DNA of 64,000 bases from Paludibacter sp. (GCA_024710005.1 JANJVQ010000006.1:62001-126000); one strand, 5' to 3'; numbered from the stretch's first letter, positions 33,907 through 42,903 are shown. Numbers and translations: made by a program. The notes: a model not told the origin generated them from the sequence alone.

Positions 33907-34732
33907 TTACTCTATTTCCTTTTTACCGCTTTTCAAAATACTCTTTTTTGCATTCAAAGGAGATACAACCTTCTGCCCGGTTTTAGCCTCCAGTTCCTTG
34001 CGGGCATTGCGCGCAATTTCGCCACCCTGTTTGGCAATTTGTGCATGTTCATCCATTGTTTCCGGATTACCTGCTTCAGATATTTGTTTGGTGGAAAGCT
34101 CTGCCAGCATGTTCAATACCAGTTCGTCATGTTGTCATGTAGGTTTTCCTTTTTCAATCCTTTGTATTGCTTATACTCATTGGCTGTTTTATCCGCCCAT
34201 GTTTTGTAAATAATATCAGTTAGCGATGCAAAATGAAGACCTTCCTCCAACCCCAGTGACTTCCATTCATCCGTCAGGTCTTTGCGAATTTCAATACTCT
34301 TCAACCGTTGATTTATCCAGTTGTCAGAACATCCCAGCCGTTTGTAATCCATCATGGCTTGTTATATCGACAATTCCGGATCCTGCATCTGGTCTAAGCG
34401 TTCTTTGGCAACCTGGGCAATCCAGAGTTTAAACGGTTCTGCTTTGGGCGACGGAATGGACTGAATAAGACGGAAAAGCTGATCGGTGGTAGCAACATCG
34501 GTTAGGTATTTTTTACCGTCTGAAGCAACCATTTTCAGTTGACTACAATATGTAGTCAACTCACTTCCCTCTTTTTTTAAACGGGTTTTCAAAACACTCC
34601 AATACTTACGTGGATTGGGGCTATCCGTTAATACATCTACCACATCCACAATAGAAAATACCATTCCTCCTGCTCGTCGTCCCAAACGCTACGTACTTTC
34701 TTTTCTTCGAATAATTGTATTTTGTTTTTCAT
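33907..34732 (-). pseudogene. BRO-N domain (phage antirepressor-like) gene with three lesions
   Basis: Read from ATG 34732 (MKNKIQLFEEKKVRSVWDDE) the frame breaks at a short T run near 34665 (one base missing before SIVDVVDVLTDSPNPRKYWS). It runs to a TAA at 34362-34364, resumes in the same frame (QAMMDYKRLGCSDNWINQRL), and breaks again near 34115 before NMLAELSTKQISEAGNPETMDEH. The pieces together form a normal BRO-N protein with the KilA-C-like tail seen in Bacteroides. Three independent lesions make it a pseudogene. Confidence 0.85.
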
Positions 34733-34739
34733 TGCAGAA

Positions 34740-35720
34740 TTAGTTTATCATTCTTTTTATGGGTATTTCTTTTCCATGAGCTTTAATATGACAACTATGA
34801 CAAAGTGTGATTAATTCATTGTCAGGACATTCCCAGGGCTCAAGATTTTCATAGTAAGCCAAATGATGGACATCAAGATACTCAGTTCTTATTTTGAGAA
34901 GTGGAAATATAATGGACAGCCCATTAAATGTTAAAACACCTTGTTTAGCATAAGGTAAATCAGCCTTGTACCACTCAATATTTCGCAAAATTAGTTGATC
35001 ATTTGTATTGCCTTCAACAAAGTAGTATGTTCCGATAGAGTTTGTTTTTTTTGTAGGGTCTTTCACATTATAACTAAACATCACATCTGTCTCTATCCAA
35101 CTATAATGACCACAAGTGTTTACATTATTCAACGGGGACATCGTAATTAAATCAACTTTCCCGGAATTTACATAATAATTAGTATTCAATAATTTAATGA
35201 AATAGAATTCCCCTTTTTTAATACACGAAATAATTTTATATTCGTGAGAAGATGGTTGACAATACGACTCCTTATTTTTAAACACATCAATCACAATCTC
35301 TCCAACTTCAGGAAAATCCACATATTTTCTTATGTCTTCAATAGTATCCAGTAATGTCATGCCATAACAATGCTTACATTGGTAACCATCTCTTCTCTTT
35401 ATTTCCTGCACCTTTTCTTTCCAATTTTGTTTTGATAATTTTTCCTTATAAAATTCATCTTTTCCGATTGTTTTGATATAGCCAAGTATTTCAACTATAG
35501 GCTTACTAACATTAAGTGTTGCATCTTTTTCAGGAGTTGGTTGAGTGATAGATTCTGACTTCTCAGTTGTTACTAAGTAATCTGTAAACGGGTTTTCATA
35601 CTCGATAGGGCTAGCCAATTTAGTTAACTTTTTCTTAATAACTTTTTTTCTGATAATAGCAGTGAATGCAACAGTGAACAATATAATAACGATACAACTT
35701 ATTATAATAATACTTTTCAT
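34740..35720 (-). CDS. Membrane-anchored HNH protein with a 165-residue insertion, 326 aa
   Basis: Residues 4-23 are hydrophobic (IIIISCIVIILFTVAFTAII) and followed by a basic stretch, so a single N-terminal span with the rest in the cytoplasm is likely. The HNH halves are far apart: CKHC at residues 115-118 after IKRRDGYQ, and DVHHLAYYENLEPWECPDNELITLCHSCH (residues 283-311) with the catalytic His pair, Asn and second CxxC. In ordinary HNH nucleases 10-20 residues separate them. The inserted block (about 120-280) is beta-rich with Cys and Tyr (ESYCQPSSHEYKIISCIKKGEFYFI) and unrecognised. Last gene of a four-gene operon, 11 nt after the ExK gene. Nuclease activity is inferred. Confidence 0.75.
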   Translation of the reverse strand: MKSIIIISCIVIILFTVAFTAIIRKKVIKKKLTKLASPIEYENPFTDYLVTTEKSESITQPTPEKDATLNVSKPIVEILGYIKTIGKDEFYKEKLSKQNWKEKVQEIKRRDGYQCKHCYGMTLLDTIEDIRKYVDFPEVGEIVIDVFKNKESYCQPSSHEYKIISCIKKGEFYFIKLLNTNYYVNSGKVDLITMSPLNNVNTCGHYSWIETDVMFSYNVKDPTKKTNSIGTYYFVEGNTNDQLILRNIEWYKADLPYAKQGVLTFNGLSIIFPLLKIRTEYLDVHHLAYYENLEPWECPDNELITLCHSCHIKAHGKEIPIKRMIN

Positions 35721-35731
35721 TTTTTCGATTT

Positions 35732-36409
35732 TTAAGGTTTCATTTCTTTTACATCAATAAATACATCAACCACATATTTTGATAGTTTGTGTCTGCGGAT
35801 ACCAAGATAGGTTTTCATAACCAGGATAGCAGCTTGCCATTCTTCTACTGATTTTGGTCCACTTACTGTTTTCTCATTCAGAAAATAGATATTGACCAAA
35901 TAAGCATCAATGCCGTTGAGTTCTCTGAGATAATATAAATGGGCTAACCGATTGGTATATTGATAGAATTTGCCGCTCCAATCGACATCGTTTTTGATAT
36001 TAAGGTATTCTTTTGTTTTTGATAATGACCTCAAAATTAGATTTATTGATTTTGAATCAATAGCACCAGATGGATTAGTAACAATTTCAGGGATATTAGC
36101 TTTGGCTTCTACTAAAAACACTATACCTGATTTTGATTTTCCCAACGCATCCCATTGTGGTCCAGGCTTAGGCCAAAAGTTATTTAAAGGAGACTTTGGT
36201 GTTAATCCTAATAATTTGATAAAGTCATGATCCCGGTATTCTGCAAAACTATGTTTCTCCAACGGAGAAAGCCATTCGATTCGCTCATTTGCCAATGATT
36301 TCTGCTTTTGAGTAATCTTGTTATTCAAAAGAATCGGGCAGTTATTGATCAAAGTTTGTATGTCATAAAGACTACCCTTGCTGTTTGGGGATTGTTTGAT
36401 AATACTCAT
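35732..36409 (-). CDS. PD-(D/E)xK nuclease-like protein, 225 aa
   Basis: No named family recognised. PGPQWDALGKSKSGIVFLVEAKANIPEIV (residues 82-110) fits the restriction-fold pattern: Asp87, a strand, then Glu101-Ala-Lys103. An upstream Glu57 (FAEYRDHDF) could be the helix glutamate. No membrane segment. It begins one nt after the stop of the HNH gene, so the two are surely cotranscribed, and it precedes the membrane HNH gene. The position suggests it is an accessory effector of the ATPase/HNH system. Confidence 0.65.
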   Translation of the reverse strand: MSIIKQSPNSKGSLYDIQTLINNCPILLNNKITQKQKSLANERIEWLSPLEKHSFAEYRDHDFIKLLGLTPKSPLNNFWPKPGPQWDALGKSKSGIVFLVEAKANIPEIVTNPSGAIDSKSINLILRSLSKTKEYLNIKNDVDWSGKFYQYTNRLAHLYYLRELNGIDAYLVNIYFLNEKTVSGPKSVEEWQAAILVMKTYLGIRRHKLSKYVVDVFIDVKEMKP

Positions 36410-36410
36410 A

Positions 36411-37076
36411 TTAATAGTTAATTACTTCATTAAAAAGAGCTCTAAGATATGGATTCATATCATACTCATATTCAAGGTAATGATGCCATCTTCCATTTGT
36501 TTGAGGCTCCTCATCCAATTTGAAAACAGTTATCGATTTTTGACCTTTTAATGATTTTGAAGAAATTGTTATACGTTTGTTATCGGGAACACCTAGATCC
36601 AAATGCTCTTCAGGATTATCAAAATATGGATGCACAATATTAAACTTACAATTCTCATAAACAGTGTCGAGTTTAGATATTGTATTCATGTGTTCCTTTT
36701 TTTCTTTTTTTTCAAATCCATTACATAGACTGCAGGCCAAAATGAGGTTGCTTTCTTCAAACATAAATTGAGGATAACGACCAGATCCTTTGGGTGCAAT
36801 ATGTTCAATTTGATCATTTGATGTTAGATTTAATTTCATTCCACAGTATGCACAAAATGGTTCTTGTTTTGTATTTAAATCTGTAGAAATATGTGATTTT
36901 AATTGCTCAATTTTTGTTCCATCTCCCCTTATCCAGAGAGGTTTTGATAATTTTCTATTACTATCCCATTCCTTTCCAATTAACTTAGGCATGCTGGCTA
37001 TAAATGCTTTTTGTTCATCGGTGTATGCAATTCTAAATTGTTTTCTCTGCAATTTACATATTTCGAACATATTCAT
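36411..37076 (-). CDS. HNH endonuclease, PtuB-like, 221 aa
   Basis: Predicted DNA nuclease. CAYC (residues 75-78) is followed by NDQIEHIAPKGS with Glu91-His92 and EESNLILACSLCNG with Asn110 and the second CxxC (115-118), a complete zinc-stabilised HNH. The N-terminus (RKQFRIAYTDEQKAFIA) and overall length resemble the HNH partner of Septu systems. It overlaps the ATPase gene by 23 nt, implying coupled translation. The likely role is cleavage of invading nucleic acid when the ATPase senses phage. Named by domain and context, not by a search. Confidence 0.8.
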   Translation of the reverse strand: MNMFEICKLQRKQFRIAYTDEQKAFIASMPKLIGKEWDSNRKLSKPLWIRGDGTKIEQLKSHISTDLNTKQEPFCAYCGMKLNLTSNDQIEHIAPKGSGRYPQFMFEESNLILACSLCNGFEKKEKKEHMNTISKLDTVYENCKFNIVHPYFDNPEEHLDLGVPDNKRITISSKSLKGQKSITVFKLDEEPQTNGRWHHYLEYEYDMNPYLRALFNEVINY

Positions 37077-38610
37077 TGGCTTCTTTTAATATCTGGGTTA
37101 ATGGATCATGCTTGTCTAACACACTTTTGTTTAATTCTTCTATTAAACAGTTTATATGATCTTTGTTTTCTGATTTGTGAGAAATTAAATGAAGTAATTC
37201 CCGAATTCTTATCTCAAAATAGAAATTTCGAGTAGAACGAAGATTAAATACCCTATATAATACTTCTTCTGCCGACCAACCATATGTATTATAATCAAAC
37301 AAGCAAGTATCGATATATGGTGTTTGCCCGGTTATTCCAATTACCGCTGAACTTTCCCCCTCTAAATCACTTACTATAAAATGTGAGTGTGTTGCAAGAA
37401 TAAAGTGTGAGGAATTCCAATTTATAAAAATTTCTTTTAAGTGATTGGCATATTTCATTTGCCAATTAGGATGCAAGCTTGTATCGGGTTCATCGATTAA
37501 CACCAGTGCATTTTGTTTTATTGATGCATGAATAGCTATCATGGTAGTTAAAAAATGAAATTCACCTGAACTTAATTTTTCTGCTGGAATTTCATTCCCT
37601 GCTGCCCCTTTTTTGAATGACAATGTAAGTGAAGAAATTAAATCCAATTTTTGCAGGTGATATAATAATCCCAACTCCAATTGGCCATGTTGTTCATCAA
37701 ATAAATTAAAACTAATAGTGCTCTTTTTCCCGTATAATAAATGGCTATTGAATGATCTGGTAGTTAGAAATATAACAATATCTCCTATAAGCTTTAAATT
37801 ATTCGCTATATGGCGTTTATAATATTGAACACTGTATGGCACATCCTTACGTTTAGAAAACTTTTCATAATTTTCAAATAAATCTTTAAACTTTTCAACA
37901 CTAAGGTCAGCTTTGAAAAAGTACTCCTTGTATCGATATTTATATTGAATTCCTAAATAGGCTGAGTCCATCTTCATGAATTCCAGGGTGTTGACTAAAA
38001 AATTAATAGAGTCCTTTTCTTTGACAAAACTGAACAATAATGGAAGAGTATTATTCATAAAGGTTGAAGGGCTTGCTGCATTTGATCTCTGTCTTAGCCC
38101 CAAATAATGGTAATAATCGTCAATATTATTCTTCTTCTGGCGAAATCGATCCATCGCTAAATAGCTAAGAGCAATAATTCTTAATGGAATACCAACATCA
38201 TTCCAATTGGTACATAAACTATCGTTTTTTGAAACGATATATTCCCAGCGAAAAAGTTTAGTCGGAACTTCTTCTCTTCTCTCTAAATTATATTTATTGA
38301 TTTCAAATTTCGGATTCTTTTGAGTTATTTGAAAAGTATCACCATCAATCATATATTTAACCGAATAGGTAAACGTTATAGCGCCGGGTCTTCTTTTCGA
38401 ATTGTTTTTAAAGAATTCGATATCTTCAAATATTTCAGAAATGTATTTCAACAAAGTACTTTTTCCAGTGCCATTAGGACCAATTAAAACAGATGTATAT
38501 GGAAGTTTAATTGGGACTCTCTCTGACTTAGGAATAAAAACCAAATTATCTTCTTTGATGTGACCTAAATAATTTTGATCATCAATATTCAATGAGATTA
38601 ATCTAAACAT
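37054..38610 (-). CDS. ABC-type AAA ATPase, PtuA-like, 518 aa
   Basis: An SMC/ABC-class ATPase: Walker A IGPNGTGKSTLLKY (residues 43-56), ABC signature-like ELSSGEFHFLTTM, Walker B ALVLIDEPDTSLHPNWQMKY and H-loop FILATHSHFIVSDL. There is no membrane domain and the middle is a helical insertion. The C-terminal YGWSAEEVLYRVFNLRSTRN is typical of ATPases that travel with HNH genes. In Septu, PtuA assembles with PtuB to form an anti-phage nuclease. First intact gene of the operon; a gene fragment ends 9 nt upstream. Confidence 0.82.
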   Translation of the reverse strand: MFRLISLNIDDQNYLGHIKEDNLVFIPKSERVPIKLPYTSVLIGPNGTGKSTLLKYISEIFEDIEFFKNNSKRRPGAITFTYSVKYMIDGDTFQITQKNPKFEINKYNLERREEVPTKLFRWEYIVSKNDSLCTNWNDVGIPLRIIALSYLAMDRFRQKKNNIDDYYHYLGLRQRSNAASPSTFMNNTLPLLFSFVKEKDSINFLVNTLEFMKMDSAYLGIQYKYRYKEYFFKADLSVEKFKDLFENYEKFSKRKDVPYSVQYYKRHIANNLKLIGDIVIFLTTRSFNSHLLYGKKSTISFNLFDEQHGQLELGLLYHLQKLDLISSLTLSFKKGAAGNEIPAEKLSSGEFHFLTTMIAIHASIKQNALVLIDEPDTSLHPNWQMKYANHLKEIFINWNSSHFILATHSHFIVSDLEGESSAVIGITGQTPYIDTCLFDYNTYGWSAEEVLYRVFNLRSTRNFYFEIRIRELLHLISHKSENKDHINCLIEELNKSVLDKHDPLTQILKEANEYVRNM

Positions 38611-38619
38611 GACTATTTA

Positions 38620-38796
38620 TTAAAATGGCAATGAACTTTCGAATTTATAAAACCCTTCATACCTATAATACTCTTTTAACTTTTCAGTTAACTTCACATG
38701 ATGTTCTCCAATTGGGTTGTTAAGTATATCAAGAACTTTATCTTCTTCATTATATTCTGACAATGAGGTATATAGTATGAGGTAATCATCATTAAT
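38620..38796 (-). pseudogene. C-terminal gene fragment ahead of the ATPase gene
   Basis: About 58 residues are open with no start codon (NDDYLILYTSLSEYNEEDKV at the left part; ends YYRYEGFYKFESSLPF) and stop 9 nt before the ATPase start. The codon pattern looks like real protein. It begins exactly where the truncated AlbA_2 gene stops, so a deletion probably joined two genes here and removed the front of an additional operon gene. Confidence 0.5.
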
Positions 38797-39553
38797 TTAG
38801 TTTAGAGCGTAACCACTCCATTGACTGACGAAACTGCGCATACAGATTTCCACCATAGGGTTTGTCGTCGATAATAAAATGTTTATCAGTACCTCTGTAG
38901 GCCACACAACGAATAATGGCAGTATCGATTATCAGCTCTGGATTTTTCCCAAAAAACAATACTGCCCCGTTTTTATATTGTCCGTTATCGTTCTGTAGTT
39001 TCAGGTTGCTGAAAAGCTGTTTATCGGATACTGAACTACCTAATCGTGCTTCAGTTTTGAAATGCTCCAGAAAATCAGCATCCACCATGTTCTCTGAATC
39101 AAACTCAGGACATGAAACTTCATCGAAATATATTTTACCCGATTGCTGAAAGAAATCCCTCATTTGTTCGGCTGTGGTAAGTTTTTGTGAGTTTGGGCCG
39201 ATACGCACATAAATAGCACCCGAAAGCACATAAGGCTTATTTGCCCCCGAAGCTACTTCGATAACTCCAATTTGTTTGCCATCTACTTCCACCATACTAA
39301 TCGTACAATGCATTGCAGGTGTAATTTCGCCTATGGAATTTTGAATCGCCGACCGTTTGGCATTATCAATATTAACGCCTGTAATTTAATTCTGATCGTT
39401 GACGCCAATCAGCAACACACCTCCCGCAGCATTGGCAAAGGCACATACTTCTTCGCTCAGTTCCTTTACTTTAGCGGGAACCGATACTTTGAACTCAGCA
39501 TTGTAGCCTTCACCGGAAGCAACTAACAGTATTATATCTTCAACAGTAATCAT
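38792..39553 (-). pseudogene. AlbA_2 (Schlafen-like) ATP-binding protein, nonsense and truncated
   Basis: From ATG 39553: ITVEDIILLVASGEGYNAEFKVSVPAKVKELSEEVCAFANAAGGVLLIGVNDQN, the AlbA_2 fold, stops at a TAA (39386-39388). The same frame continues (ITGVNIDNAKRSAIQNSIGEI) through IYVRIGPNSQKLTTAEQMRDFF to WLRSKLN at 38792. The C-terminal DNA-binding half of the family (about 200 residues) is missing. One in-frame stop and a 3' deletion make it a pseudogene; these proteins are usually stress or defence related. Confidence 0.8.
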
Positions 39554-39583
39554 AGAGTTAATTTCAATATTCAGGTACAATCT

Positions 39584-39736
39584 TTATCTTACTTTCTTAA
39601 AAACATCCGGTCTTTTGGCTACAAACTCATCCAGTGAATCCAGATAATGCCAACTCAATACCTTATAACCGACAGCCTTCAGCGCATTCCTTTTTTCAGT
39701 ATCAACTTCTTTTACTATGTCTTTAATTTCAATTTT
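39584..39736 (-). pseudogene. C-terminal gene fragment, unknown
   Basis: About 50 residues without a start (KEVDTEKRNALKAVGYKVLS, then WHYLDSLDEFVAKRPDVFKKVR). The sequence looks genuine and conserved, but the family is not recognised; nuclease and restriction proteins end in similar strings. Upstream the frame is closed by a TGA at 39737-39739. Confidence 0.4.
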
Positions 39737-39739
39737 TCA

Positions 39740-40062
39740 AACCCCAAAGCTACAAAAAAAACAACATATACAATCCGCAAATGTTAATTAATATACGATT
39801 ATTTAATTAAATATGGGCGATTGTCATCCCAAGCACATCAAGCGAACTAACATTTACACATAATTAAAAGGTTTACCGGACAATATCATTTCCCTTTTTC
39901 AATCTCTATCAAAATAAAATTCAATAAAATGACACCTAATCTATTTAAAGCGTTATTTTTGCATATCATCTAAACTTTTCAATTTTTGTTAGAATTTTAC
40001 TTTTTCTTGTTAAGAAAATAAAAATACAAATGAACACTTATTCATATATTCATTTAATTGAT
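39740..40062. other. AT-rich intergenic stretch at the right border of the island
   Basis: No gene, hairpin or repeat seen. Strongly AT-rich compared with the flanking dsbD gene; marks the boundary between the accessory island and core genes. Confidence 0.4.
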
Positions 40063-40070
40063 TAGATTTG
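40063..40070 (+). promoter_or_regulatory. Promoter -7 element TAGATTTG for the dsbD-type gene
   Basis: Exact TAnnTTTG match 17 nt before ATG 40088. Because transcription would start near 40076, the longer frame beginning at TTG 40058 cannot be the true start. Confidence 0.65.
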
Positions 40071-40087
40071 CCGAAAATTTGAAGATT

Positions 40088-42106
40088 ATGGTTAAAAAAA
40101 TTCATTTACTGATATTATTTGCCCTGGTTACTTTTGCTGTTTCCGGACAAATCTTTGAGCCTGTTACCTGGTCACACGAGCTGAAAATTACCGGTAAAAC
40201 TACCGGCGAAGTGATTCACAAAGCAACCATCGAGGACAAATGGCACTTGTACGGGATGAATATTCCCAAAAACGGTCCCCGCCCCACACGCATTGTGTAT
40301 GAAACAATAACGAATGCGGAGAAAGATGGAGACATCGTTGCCAAATCAAAATTACTGGAAGTTTTCGACAAGAGCTTCAATATGAACCTGTCGTGGTATG
40401 CCAACGAGGCAGTTTTTGTACAGAAAATTAAATTCAAAGATGCCGCTCAGGTGAAAATTGAGGGTTATGTTGAGTTTATGGCTTGTGACGATGAACGCTG
40501 TCTCCCACCGGTTCAGGATGAGTTCTCACTCGGAAACGCTAAAGCTGCGCAGGTAGCAAATGTAGCAAAGGAGCCTGTTGTTACAAAACCGGTTGAACTT
40601 AAAACTGCTGTGGAGGACAAGCAAGTAAGTGAGGAAAATGCCGCGATAACACCTGTTGACATCCCGGAAAAAGAACTAAATGCTGCAACAACGGACTATT
40701 GGAAGCCGGTAATTGATGAATTGCGTGCTTTTGGTAATCAGTTGGGTAGTTCGGGGGATATCTCTCTTTGGCTGATTTTTCTGGCCGGATTAGCGGGTGG
40801 CTTTCTGGCGCTATTCACTCCTTGTGTCTGGCCTATCATCCCCATGACGGTAAGCTTTTTCCTCAAAAGATCGGAGAAAAAAGCCAAAGGAAGACGGGAT
40901 GCTATCTTATATGGCTTATCCATCATTCTGATATACGTAACCCTCGGGGTACTGATAACCGTGATATTCGGTGCAAGTGCATTAAACAGCATGTCGACCA
41001 ATGCAGTGTTTAATCTGCTGTTCTTTGCTCTACTGGTAGTATTCGCCATTTCTTTCTTTGGCGCTTTTGAAATTACACTGCCGGCTTCCTGGTCGACTAA
41101 ATTAGACGCGAAAGCCGATTCTACTGCCGGTATTCTCAGCATCTTATTCATGGCTTTTACACTGGTACTGGTTTCTTTCTCCTGCACCGGACCAATCATC
41201 GGCACCTTGTTGGTTGAAGTGGCAAGCTCGGGTACCATCCTCGCGCCTGCAATCGGCATGCTTGGTTTCGCGGTAGCATTAGCCATTCCGTTTACCTTTT
41301 TTGCCTTCTTCCCTTCCCTGCTGAAATCGATGCCGAAGTCGGGTGGCTGGTTGAACAAGGTTAAAGTTGTACTGGCCTTCTTAGAATTAGCACTTGCTCT
41401 CAAATTCTTATCGGTCGCCGATTTGGCTTATGGCTGGAGGATACTTGACCGGGAGGTGTTTATTTCACTGTGGATCATCATTTTTGCCTTGCTGGGCTTT
41501 TACCTGCTGGGAAAAATCAGGTTTCCACACGACAGCGAAAGCAAACACACTTCTGTTTTGGGGACTTTCTTAGCCATCATTTCTCTTTCTTTCGCATTGT
41601 ACATGGTTCCCGGTTTGTGGGGAGCGCCCCTGAAGGCCATCAGTGCTTTTGCACCGCCGTTAACTACGCAGGACTTCAATCTGTATGATTATGAAGTACA
41701 TGCTGAGTTTTCGGATTATGAAGCCGGCATGAAATATGCAGCTGAAAAGGGCAAGCCGGTCGTGGTTGACTTCTCCGGATATGGTTGTGTCAACTGTCGC
41801 AAGATGGAGGCTTCGGTTTGGACGCACCCCCGCGTAAAAGAGCTGCTGGAGAACGATTATGTATTGATTACCTTATTTGTTGATGATAAAACGCCATTGG
41901 ATAATCCATATACGATCGAAGAAAATGGTAAAACAAGAAATATACGAACAGTCGGCGATAAATGGAGTTATCTGCAACGGGTAAAATTTGGTGCTAATGC
42001 ACAACCTTATTACGTGATGCTCGACAACAACGGAATTCCGTTGAGCAGTCCGTTCACTTTCGATGAAAATCCGGACAATTTCATCCGCTGGCTCGAAAGA
42101 GAATAA
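40088..42106 (+). CDS. dsbD: DsbD-type thiol:disulfide interchange protein, 672 aa
   Basis: Carries reducing power across the inner membrane to the periplasm. Signal peptide (LLILFALVTFAVSG), N-terminal DsbD-alpha-like domain with MACDDERCLPP (Cys pair), then an eight-helix CcdA-type core with GGFLALFTPCVWPIIPMTVSFFLKR and VSFSCTGPIIG (the two core cysteines), and a C-terminal thioredoxin domain with VDFSGYGCVNCRKMEASVW (CVNC active site). All three cysteine pairs are present. The start is ATG 40088, chosen from promoter and signal peptide. Confidence 0.93.
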   Translation: MVKKIHLLILFALVTFAVSGQIFEPVTWSHELKITGKTTGEVIHKATIEDKWHLYGMNIPKNGPRPTRIVYETITNAEKDGDIVAKSKLLEVFDKSFNMNLSWYANEAVFVQKIKFKDAAQVKIEGYVEFMACDDERCLPPVQDEFSLGNAKAAQVANVAKEPVVTKPVELKTAVEDKQVSEENAAITPVDIPEKELNAATTDYWKPVIDELRAFGNQLGSSGDISLWLIFLAGLAGGFLALFTPCVWPIIPMTVSFFLKRSEKKAKGRRDAILYGLSIILIYVTLGVLITVIFGASALNSMSTNAVFNLLFFALLVVFAISFFGAFEITLPASWSTKLDAKADSTAGILSILFMAFTLVLVSFSCTGPIIGTLLVEVASSGTILAPAIGMLGFAVALAIPFTFFAFFPSLLKSMPKSGGWLNKVKVVLAFLELALALKFLSVADLAYGWRILDREVFISLWIIIFALLGFYLLGKIRFPHDSESKHTSVLGTFLAIISLSFALYMVPGLWGAPLKAISAFAPPLTTQDFNLYDYEVHAEFSDYEAGMKYAAEKGKPVVVDFSGYGCVNCRKMEASVWTHPRVKELLENDYVLITLFVDDKTPLDNPYTIEENGKTRNIRTVGDKWSYLQRVKFGANAQPYYVMLDNNGIPLSSPFTFDENPDNFIRWLERE

Positions 42107-42133
42107 CTGATTATCTGACAAAATTTCAGCCTG

Positions 42134-42171
42134 ATACTGCCAAAACAAGGGTTAAATTGTTTTGGCAGTAT
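42134..42171 (+). terminator. Terminator hairpin after dsbD
   Basis: ATACTGCCAAAACAA (42134-42148) pairs perfectly with 42157-42171 across an 8-nt loop; the following T tract is poor (TCTTGTGT). Confidence 0.7.
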
Positions 42172-42193
42172 TCTTGTGTACGGACAGGATGTC

Positions 42194-42285
42194 AGTAGAG
42201 ACGCAATTTATTGCGTCTAAATAGCGAATAACTAATAGCGGAAAGCGGAGAACTGAGAGCGAATAGCGAATAGTAAAATAGTAAA
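42194..42285. repeat. Composite repeat: GTAGAGACGC palindrome plus AGCGAAT-like units
   Basis: GTAGAGACGCAAT and ATTGCGTCT (42194-42218, right arm shortened) are followed by degenerate 7- and 8-bp units (AATAGCG, GAATAAC, GGAAAGC, GAATAGC) to about 42285. Same order of modules, reversed, as at 29481-29586. Confidence 0.65.
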
Positions 42286-42300
42286 AACATATATATCGCA

Positions 42301-42861
42301 ATGAAAAAGCAAAAAGTTGAAGAAACACCGGAGCAAAATGAAAAGCAGGTAGAAAATCAGGTTACGGAAGAAAAAGAAATGACAGCGGATGAAACGGCTG
42401 ATCAGATTTCGGCAGATATCGAAAACCTGAATCAGGAAGTATCGGAACTGAAAGACAAAAACCTGCGCCTGATGGCCGAATTTGATAATTTCCGCAAGAG
42501 AAGCATCAAAGAAAGAGCTGATTTAATCAAATTTGCCGGAGAGGATGTACTGAAGAAAATTCTTCCATTGATTGATGATTTTGAGCGTGGACTACAGGCA
42601 ATGGATTCTGCTGAGGATGTTAAAGCAGTGAAAGAGGGTGTTGATTTAATTTACGCCAAATTTATTTCATTTTTAACTGAAAACGGAGTAAACGTTATTC
42701 CAACTCAGAATGAGGTGTTTAACACCGACCTGCACGAAGCCGTAACTACTTTCCCGGCGCCATCAGAAGAGATGAAAGGGAAAATTATCGACTGTGTATC
42801 CAAAGGGTATACCCTGAACGAAAAAGTGATTCGTTTTGCCAAAGTGGTTGTCGGAGAATAA
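42301..42861 (+). CDS. grpE: Nucleotide exchange factor GrpE, 186 aa
   Basis: Releases ADP from DnaK. An acidic, disordered N-terminus and long coiled coil (ENLNQEVSELKDKNLRLMAEFDNFRKR) precede the beta-wing domain (VIPTQNEVFNTDLHEAVTTF...VIRFAKVVVG). Forms an operon with dnaJ, 42 nt on. Preceded by the composite repeat rather than by a clear promoter. Confidence 0.95.
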   Translation: MKKQKVEETPEQNEKQVENQVTEEKEMTADETADQISADIENLNQEVSELKDKNLRLMAEFDNFRKRSIKERADLIKFAGEDVLKKILPLIDDFERGLQAMDSAEDVKAVKEGVDLIYAKFISFLTENGVNVIPTQNEVFNTDLHEAVTTFPAPSEEMKGKIIDCVSKGYTLNEKVIRFAKVVVGE

Positions 42862-42903
42862 AACAATACAGGTTGAAATAAGAAATTCATAATTCAAACG
42901 AAA

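Noticed and set aside
34740-38610. Retron-type system (Septu-like ATPase and HNH also occur with retrons)
   Set aside because: No reverse transcriptase and no msr-msd-like inverted repeat are found near the operon.
40738-41403. 221-aa ORF on the minus strand
   Set aside because: Antisense to the membrane core of the dsbD-type gene; composition is that of a shadow frame.
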